The notes beneath the pieces were generated by a model. That model made no database searches. It saw only the letters and a list, made by a program, of their open reading frames with translations, and was not told the origin of the DNA. Below, one piece after another: positions 57,400-64,000 of a stretch of DNA of 64,000 bases; positions within the stretch are counted from its first letter, which is position 1, and every line of letters starts with the position of its first letter. Both the position numbers and the translations under genes were made by a program. This DNA is from Chaetoderma sp. LZ-2023a (lineage: Eukaryota > Mollusca > Caudofoveata > Chaetodermatida > Chaetodermatidae): the NCBI GenBank assembly GCA_034401795.1, contig CM067371.1, forward strand, positions 80,664,402-80,728,401. Direction: 5' to 3'.

Positions 57400-57470
<71 letters not shown>
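57397..57470. repeat. TA dinucleotide microsatellite
   Basis: About 36 TA units with one ATACATAT interruption, 30 bases upstream of the 21-bp minisatellite. Confidence 0.97.
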
Positions 57471-57473
<3 letters not shown>

Positions 57474-57506
57474 TCTTGTATCACGTGTTGTTGATCATAG
57501 ATGGAT

Positions 57507-58650
57507 CCATTTCCAGCTATGCCCCACCCATATCCAGCTATATCTCCCCCATTTCCAGCTATGCCCAACCCATATCCAATTATGCCCCACCCATATCCAG
57601 CTATGCCCCACCCATTTCCAGCTATGCTCCACCCAGATTCCTCTATGCCCCACCCATATCCAGCTATGCCCACCCATTTTCAGCTATGTCCCACCAATTT
57701 CTGGCTATGCCTCACCCATTTCCAACTATGCCCCACCCATATCCAGCTATGTCCAACCCATTTCCAGCCATGCCCCACCCATATCCAGCTATGTCCCACC
57801 CCTATCCAGCTATGTCCCACCCATTTCCAGCTACGCCCCACCGATTTCTAGTTATGACCCACTCATTTCCAGCTATGCCCCACTCATTTCCAGCTATGCC
57901 CCACTCATGTCCAGCTATGCCCCACCCATGTCTAGCTATGCCTCACTCATTTCCAGCTATGACCAACCCATTTCCATCTATGCCCACCCATTTTCAGCTA
58001 TGTCCCACCAATTTCTGGCTATGACTCACCCATTTCCAACTATGCCCCACCCATATCCAGCTATGTCCAACCCATTTCCAGCCATGCCCCACCCATATCC
58101 AGCTATGTCCCACCCCTATACAGCTATGTCCCACCCATTTCCAGCTACGCCCCACCCATTTCTAGTTATGACCCACTCATTTCCAGCTATGCCCCACTCA
58201 TTTCCAGCTATGCCCCACTCATGTCCAGCTATGCCACACCCATATCTAGTTATGCCCCACCCATGTCTAGCTATGCCCCACTCATTTCCAGCTATGACCA
58301 ACCCATTTCCATCTATGCCCACCCATTTCCAGCTATGCCCCACTAATTTCCAGCTATGTCACACCCATATCCAGCTATGCCCCACCCATTTCCAGCCATG
58401 ACCCACCCATTTCCAGCTATGCCACACACATATCTAGCTATGCCACACCCATTTCCAGCTATGTCCCACTCATTTTCAGCTATGCCACACCCATATCCAG
58501 CTATGCCACACCCATTTCCAGCTATGCCCCACTCATTTCCAGCTATGCCCCACTCATTTCCAGCTATGCCACACCCATATCCAGATATGCCCCACCCATT
58601 TCCAGCTATGCCCACCCATTTCCAGCTATGCCCCACCCATTTTTTGCCAA
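57507..58650. repeat. 21-bp minisatellite, about 55 units, with higher-order structure
   Basis: The unit is CCAGCTATGCCCCACCCATTT (21 bp; a minority are 20 bp, missing one C). Since 21 is seven codons, long open frames on both strands read a heptapeptide such as HPFPAMP. These are not supported as genes: the frame jumps at 20-bp units and no start context or conserved flank exists. A 314-bp block repeats (57,671 onward and 57,985 onward), showing higher-order amplification. The array is followed by CCAAGCTCCACCTAC and the family B tail and hairpin (to 58,823), so it appears to have grown inside a family B element. Confidence 0.95.
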
Positions 58651-58945
58651 GCTCCACCTACTTTTTTTACTCATGTTGTGATCGCTTTTAAATTTTGAAA
58701 CCTGAATTCTCAGAATATAAGTTTCGAGTTAACTATACATGTAAGATGGTCAATCTTTTGGAAATAATTTGATTGGGAGGCTGTTGCAGTTCTCAGTCAA
58801 ATTAGTTCCAAACTATTAAACAGAGTGGTTATTAAATTGTAAATTCATCAGAAAGATTTCGTACAGATAATCATGACAGAACCATACGTCATTATGATTA
58901 TGACATCAGACAACCAGTGGCCTATTATGACGTCAGATACTAGTG
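58651..58945. repeat. Family B element, copy B13, downstream of the minisatellite
   Basis: ATCGCTTTTAAATTTTGAAA, CCTGAATTCTCAGAATATAAG and a hairpin at 58,749-58,823 (TCAATCTTTTGGAAATAATT...CAGTCAAATTAGTTCCAAAC) lead to GATTATGACATCAGAC and ATTATGACGTCAGATACTAG. This is the same order as in copy B6 at 30.9-31.2 kb. Confidence 0.8.
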
Positions 58946-59730
58946 ACAGATCAATCCCTCTGTATATATTCACTCATATATAACCCGAAATGATTCAACA
59001 CAGTAGGACATATTCTGTAATAGTAAATTGCGTTTTTTGAGAATCCATAAGATAGGCTTACATGAATTGAGTGCCTTAGGATGGAATGAAACGTTATCAC
59101 TGCTATTTGGAGATAAGATGATAATCCTATTATCATGCAAATAATGTTAATTTGTTTTCATGGTATGTACGTTCACAATTTGCATAACAAGAATTTGCAT
59201 AAACATTCAATACTGGTAGAGGCAGTGACTGATGTCAGATGTTGGCTCTGGTTCTTGTAGTGGCAGTGATCTATGGCTCTAGTGCAGCTTGTCCACTGGT
59301 TCTGGGACTAAATGTATGACCAATGACAGTTATTGTAACATAACCGATAAGTGAGGCCGCAATATCAGCCGTTCAAATATCTGCTATAAACTCAGAGTGG
59401 GCCACAACTGAAATAAACTCAGTGTTCAAAGTATTACGTTAATGTTAAGTACGTTAACATGAATGTTTCAATTTTCTTGACAAGTTTTGATCATAAAGGT
59501 TAATATAGTAAGTTTTCAAGTGCCCATATTAGCATAGAATAAAGTAGCAGTAAACAAGTCACCCATTCCTAAGTACAAACACAATTTATTGTAGCAAGGT
59601 AACAATATAACATAAGACTGTTTAGTGCAGAAGGGTACAATGTATGTTTATATGCATGTAGTGTTTAGAAAACACTTATGTTTAACATTTTAACACTCAA
59701 GCTGACCAAAAACAGCTTCTGCTCTTGAAA
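58946..59730. other. No gene seen
   Basis: About 785 bases of AT-rich DNA. A short frame at 58,951-59,136 (- strand) has no recognisable features. Confidence 0.4.
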
Positions 59731-59862
59731 AAACCCGATTTGCAGACCACGAGACCATTTTTTGAAAATATACCAATTGATTGATTGGTTTGATAACTGA
59801 GCCAGTAATTTCACTGGTAAATTTTCAAACTCAATCTCGGTCTGCAAATCGATATATTCTAT
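59731..59862. repeat. Foldback repeat family A, copy A8
   Basis: CCCGATTTGCAGACCACGAG, ACCATTTTTTGAAAATATAC and, after a centre GGTTTGATAACTGAGCCAG, the mirrored TTTCACTGGTAAATTTTCAA, CTCAATCTCGGTCTGCAAATCG. Followed by TTAGAGGGTTAAAGGGTTAAAC. Confidence 0.8.
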
Positions 59863-60039
59863 GAGTAATTGAGATTTTCTTGAACAATTTAGAGGGTTAA
59901 AGGGTTAAACAGGCTTCATAGCCGCAAGAAGGGCGACAATTCAACTTTTGAAAAAATCTTTGGAAAACATTTACAAAGATTTTTTGCCATTTTCAAGACG
60001 ACGCATGTGCCTGCGTACCTTGAGGCATAGCCAACTGTG

Positions 60040-60360
60040 TGACGTGTAGGATGACGTCATAATCAATGACGCTATGGATGACGTAGATACATGTAAGTAC
60101 GTCATGAATGGATAATTGGTGACAGACTAAGTGTTGTTAAGCGAATTGTATGTCTTTACTATTTGATAAAGATGCTGTATTCTGAAACTAATTTGACACA
60201 GGCAGCAACAGCACCCAGCCAAATTATTTTCAAAATATTAAACAGCTTACCTGTATAGTTTTCTGGAAATTGATAGGCAGGGAGTTCAGGGATAGTTCGA
60301 CCCCACCATGGGTGATGTAAGGGTGGAGTTTAGCTATATATGGGCGGGGCATAGACAAAA
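60040..60360. repeat. Family B element, copy B14
   Basis: A GATGACGTCATAATCAATGACG cluster at 60,051-60,072 is followed by a shortened hairpin at 60,172-60,246 (TGCTGTATTCTGAAACTAAT...AAATTATTTTCAAAATATTAAAC). Then come TTACCTGTATAGTTTTCTGG, AAATTGATAGGCAGGGAGTTC and GGGCGGGGCATAGACAAAATTG. Confidence 0.8.
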
Positions 60361-60547
60361 TTGAAAAGGTCCATTCTCAGATTTTCACTTCATGTATGAC
60401 CTCACCAAAATTAACAAATCTCAGTAGAGAAAAGAAATATGTTTTAACACAATTAAAACTAACCAGAATGAACACCATATATGGGCTATCAAAAACTGGC
60501 TCATAATCGTGAAACTGGTCCAAACCGGCCTCTGCAATGGTCTTCAG

Positions 60548-60622
60548 GAATGTATATTTGCAGGACAGAATATAATTTTTAATAATTTATTACTGGCTCG
60601 GTGACCAGTGATACATTTTCAA
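60548..60622. repeat. Foldback repeat family A, copy A9 (shortened)
   Basis: GAATGTATATTTGCAGGACAG...TTATTACTGGCTCGGTGACC, AGTGATACATTTTCAACC. The centre is truncated. Confidence 0.65.
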
Positions 60623-60739
60623 CCAGAAATGTAGTTGTGATGCAACAACGAAGCTCGACATTATGACTTTGCAATGAACTATGAAGCTGGACTTCAAACA
60701 TAAAATGTTTATAGAAGGCGTATCAATATTCTTATCAAC

Positions 60740-61750
60740 AAAAGGCCCAAGGGCCTGTAATGCTAATCAGGACCATTAGCGTTTGAACCATTTGCATTTA
60801 AATACTGGTAGACATGATGGATAATTTTCGAAAAGTTCAAGATAACCACTAAAGAAATTGACCAATCAAAATTGTAGTTTGATACGTTGAAGTCTACCGC
60901 CATAGAATTATTCCACACAAGTTTCATTGAAATTGGGCCACTAATTAAGTAGTAGTTTTAAATGGTTCTGGAGTTTTCAAAAAATCCAAATGGGTACCTG
61001 CAAAGAATCGACAAACCAAAATTCTGAATAGAAGTTCAAGAGCCTTCCAGCCAAATTTAGATAAAATCCACCAAGCAGTTATATAGAAGATACATTTTGA
61101 CAATTATCAGTAAATTTTTTATAAAATTTTTGATTTTCACCATTGAAATCAGCCCATTAAAATTCTAAATAGATGTTCTGAAGCCTACTGCGATAGGGAC
61201 TGTCCAACTAACTAGGGTTGAAATCTGTAAAGCGGTTAATGATGAGTAGCAGTTTGACAATTTCTGGTAAATCTTTCATAAAATCTAAGATTTTCACACC
61301 CCAAAATTGACCAATCAAAATTCTGTATAAATGTTCTGAAGCCTAGCCCCATAGTCGTCCAGCCAAAGTAAATTTAAATCCGCCAAGCGGTTAATAAGGA
61401 GTAGCATTGACTATTTCCGGTAATTTAAAAAAAATAAAATCTAAGGAATTCACCAAAAAACTTGATCAGTCAAAATTCTGTACATAATTTCTTAAGCCTA
61501 GCCCATAACGGTCCTTCCAGAGTTAAAATCCACCAAGCGATTAATGAGTAGCGCTTTGACAACTTCCGTTAAATTTTTCATAAAATCCAAGATTTTCGCC
61601 CAAAACATTGACCAATCAAAATTCTGTATACAACTCCTGAAGCCTACCCCATAGGGTATTTCCAGCCAAATTAGGTTGAAATCCGCCAAGCGGTTAATGA
61701 GTAGCATTTTAAAACAAAAGTTTGATGGACGACAGGCGGTCACCATCCGT
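60740..61750. repeat. Family C repeat, copy C3, with six ~150-bp tandem units
   Basis: The head AAAAGGCCCAAGGGCCTGTA, ATGCTAATCAGGACCATTAGC is followed by six units whose GACCAATCAAAATTCTG-type starts are at about 60,860, 61,010, 61,152, 61,309, 61,464 and 61,610 (spacing 142-157). Most units have GAAGCCTA-CC-CCATAGGG, TCCAGCCAAATT and GCGGTTAATGA-GTAGC boxes. The tail is ACAAAAGTTTGATGGACGAC, AGGCGGTCACCATCCG. A 118-codon - strand frame (61,498-61,854) reflects the repeat, not a gene. Confidence 0.85.
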
Positions 61751-62240
61751 ATAAGTGAACTTGACCATTGACCTTTTGACCCAACGTCATTGTGTGATGT
61801 CGTGTCATTATAAGGAAGCATGAGTCCAAGTTTTGGTCCAGTATAATTAACCAAACCTGAGATACAAACAGAAAAGTTGAGCTAAATGGAAAATGTTAAT
61901 GTTGAAAGATCAAGGTTTTTTACCAAGGCCACAGTCACCTTGACCTTTTGACCGCAACATGATTGAGTGACGTAAGATCATTGTAAGGAGGCATGTATCC
62001 AAGTTTGGGTTCAGAGTTGAAAAAGCAAGTTTTTTTTACCAAGGTCACCATGACCTTTTGACCCCAACACCTTGTCATTATAAGGAAGCATGTGTCAAAA
62101 TTTGGGTCTAGTATGATTAACCAAACCCCAGATATAAACAGAAAAGTTGAGCTAAATTGGACGAAGACGACGTTGCCACCACTGACGCCACCACCGCCGA
62201 ACGATGTGCAGGGTATCGCAATAGTTCATTTTACTTCGTA
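61751..62240. repeat. Family D tandem repeat (TGACCTTTTGACC / AAGGAAGCATG units)
   Basis: At least three diverged units with CTTGACC-TTTTGACCCCAAC, CATTATAAGGAAGCATG, TCCAAGTTTTGGTCCAGTAT and CAGAAAAGTTGAGCTAAATGG at about 61,760, 61,935 and 62,048. The array ends in GGACGAAGACGACGTTGCCA, CCACTGACGCC, a terminal stretch often seen after such repeats in marine invertebrates. Another unit is at 62,645-62,756. Confidence 0.7.
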
Positions 62241-62471
62241 AATTCAAGCTAAAAATAGTATTTTCTTGGTCTGCAAATGTATAATTAAGTCAGCCAACAA
62301 TTGGATTTTTTTTCAAAATTATACCATTATATGCTTAAAACACTTAAGATCTGGCAATGAAAAGCTGTCATTGGCTCGTCTATTAGCTAATAATTTGCAA
62401 TAGTCAGGTCTGCTTAAGAGTCAGTACATAATGTTGAGGTAATTGAAGTTTTAGACGATTTGAGTAACTAG

Positions 62472-62640
62472 ATGGTGTACATCACATGATTCAGGCCTCC
62501 CCACACACACCCACCCCAACTGCAAATGGCAGCCATTCATGGTGTACATGACATGATTCAGGCCTCCCCACACACACCCACCCCCAACCGCAAATGGCAG
62601 CCATTCATCGTGTACATCACATGATTCACGGTCATCATGC
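62472..62640. repeat. 67-68-bp tandem repeat, 2.5 units
   Basis: Unit ATGGTGTACATCACATGATT, CAGGCCTCCCCACACACACC, CACCCCAACTGCAAATGGCA, GCCATTC. Starts at 62,472, 62,539 and 62,607 (third unit partial). Confidence 0.9.
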
Positions 62641-62809
62641 GTATACGTGACCTTGACCTTTGACCTTCTGACCCCAACGTCATTGTGTCATTATAAGGAA
62701 GCATGAGTCCAAGTTTTGGTCCAGTATAATTAACCAAACTTGAGACATAAACACCCTTTTGCCACATGGATTGACATAGATTGTACAAGCTTCATAAGTG
62801 AAGTTATTG

Positions 62810-63125
62810 AGCGGAAACCAAATGCAGACACTTTTGATGAATTTTAAGCATTTCAAGGGGGATAACTACAGTGAATCTGGCCATATTTTGCTAATACATA
62901 AATTTGACAAACCAAATTTGAAATGAATCCGTCTATAATTGGTGTTACTGAGCGAAAATCAAATGCACGGACTTTTTTATGAATTGTAAGTATTTCAAGG
63001 GAGATGACTACAGTGAATCTGGACGCATTTCACTAATACGCAATCTCCACTGAAGGCATTGTATCAGTTGACAGATCAAATTTGAAATGAATCCATCCAT
63101 TATAGTTGAAGTCATTGAGCAGAAA
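62810..63125. repeat. Diverged tandem duplication, ~130-bp units
   Basis: TTTTAAGCATTTCAAGGGGG then ATAACTACAGTGAATCTGGC...GACAAACCAAATTTGAAATGAATCC...TTACTGAGCG is repeated as TGTAAGTATTTCAAGGGAGA, TGACTACAGTGAATCTGGAC...GACAGATCAAATTTGAAATG...TCATTGAGCAG. Not coding. Confidence 0.7.
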
Positions 63126-63310
63126 CTGGATGAATGCATGGACAGATTAAAGCAAAACCATAATTCCCCTTCAAAGCGTGAGGATAATAAATATTTCATT
63201 TGCTATTTATACCCATTGATGAATATAATGTTAATAAGGTTAAATTTGGTCAAGAAAATCTCAATATTTATTTACTGAATGCCAGCCTGGCCAAAATGGT
63301 TACTGCTGCT

Positions 63311-63408
63311 ATTTTACAAGTTACCACTAGAATAACTGACTCAGTTAGCAAGCCAAGCATTCCAGTGGTAAATTTTACATCTCCTCTAGGCCTGGAAATG
63401 GACATTCC
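63311..63408. repeat. Foldback repeat family A, copy A10
   Basis: ATTTTACAAGTTACCACTAG, AATAACTGACTCAGTTAGCA and AGCCAAGCATTCCAGTGGTA, AATTTTACATCTCCTCTAGG, CCTGGAAATGGACATTCC. The left flank is AAATTTGGTCAAGAAAATCTCAATATT. Confidence 0.8.
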
Positions 63409-63506
63409 ACACGACCAAAGGACAAAGGAGTAGCTGTTTTTGGCTCGTTTAACCCGTTCACCGACAAATCCCTGAAAAAGTATATTCTTTACGATATAAA
63501 ACTTGT

Positions 63507-63592
63507 TCTGTCGAATATTTTTAAATTCATTTAACTGGAAACTGTTATTGCCTTAGGCTTCTATTCAAACTAATTTCAGAATACTTAACAGT
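63507..63592. repeat. Family B hairpin, copy B15 (diverged)
   Basis: CTGTCGAATATTTTTAAATT, CATTTAACTGGAAACTGTTA, TTGCCTTAGGC...TTCAAACTAATTTCAGAATA, CTTAACAG, followed by TTTTCCTGTTCGGTTGCCTTGAAA. Confidence 0.7.
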
Positions 63593-64000
63593 TTTCCTGT
63601 TCGGTTGCCTTGAAAATGAGACATGGGGAATTCATCGATGAAAGGATTAAAGCTGCTATGTCACAGAATTTCAGTATTGCAAATCAGTCTCTAGGCTATA
63701 TACATATTCATCTCATTGTGTCAGGAAAAGTTCATATTTGCAAAATGCCACCAATAAAACGATGTAATTCCACCGTTACCACGATCGTCAAATAGCGCAT
63801 TTTTACAGCCATTACTGATCTTATCGATCCAGTTTATATTGTATTCAGAGGCCATCTCAAAAATATTTATGCATGAAAATCCCTCTTATCACGTGACATA
63901 TTTTTTGTTTCGCTTTCGGTTTCAACTGGTGTCAATCAGCTTTTGTTATTAGATGGATGCTTCATCAGTAAATACTATTAACGACTAAATTAAATGATAG
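63593..64000. other. No gene seen
   Basis: Short open frame 63,610-63,795 without recognisable features. Remaining sequence AT-rich and unassigned. Confidence 0.4.

Noticed and set aside
57379..58691. Long open frames (up to 340 codons) with PAMPHPF-type heptapeptides on both strands
   Set aside because: They are a by-product of a 21-bp tandem repeat whose length is divisible by three. Frames exist on several phases and both strands, start in a TA microsatellite, and jump at 20-bp units.

Overview
Eukaryotic, animal-type genomic DNA. The one host gene I can support is a split-exon sugar/polyol transporter of the SLC2A13 (HMIT, proton/myo-inositol cotransporter) type. It lies on the + strand between about 5.9 kb and 52.2 kb, with GT-AG introns, introns up to 15 kb, and abundant transposon debris and microsatellites. 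The repeat types (non-LTR retrotransposon relics, foldback elements, 'CAAGAGGCCCAA' modules) suggest a marine invertebrate. The phylum cannot be fixed from the sequence; hemichordate or lophotrochozoan is only a guess.

Layout. 0-1.3 kb: relic of a non-LTR reverse transcriptase. 1.8-5.9 kb: a foldback repeat, three promoter/poly(A)-like modules that look like LTR pieces, then unassigned DNA. 5.9-34.3 kb: SLC2A13-like exons A-D, separated by introns holding repeats, two relics of a multi-domain repetitive gene family (13.8-15.5 kb and 20.5-26.95 kb), a CR1/L2-like retrotransposon on the - strand (27.2-29.6 kb), and an inverted retrotransposon insertion (31.45-33.04 kb). 34.5-43.7 kb: exons E-I and 3' flank. 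43,727-44,226: exactly 500 N. 44.2-53.4 kb: a second, almost letter-perfect copy of 34.5-43.7 kb, so exons E-I appear twice. 53.4-64 kb: no host gene; foldback repeats, AT microsatellites, a 1.1-kb 21-bp minisatellite, and tandem ~150-bp repeat modules.

How it fits together. Exons A-I join in phase into about 515 residues, matching the SLC2A13 family from the second transmembrane segment to the C-terminus. The first exon(s), with the start codon and first membrane segment, are not seen and probably lie upstream. The duplicated block runs from the start of the post-gap contig to the end of the pre-gap contig. It differs only by single-base, homopolymer-like indels and one GA-repeat length change. 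It is best read as two overlapping contigs that were never merged, not as a real tandem duplication. The second copy carries the intact reading frame.

The most interesting non-host material is: (i) a disrupted, about 1,000-residue or longer coding element with a PIN/FEN-like core and a Cys-rich tail, split by a 1.65-kb insertion; (ii) two families of foldback repeats, one carrying TGACGTCA clusters, a tandem-repeat body and, at one locus, a hugely expanded 21-bp array; and (iii) a retrotransposon copy with the geometry of a twin-priming inversion. I found no CRISPR, rRNA, convincing tRNA or bacterial-type operon.
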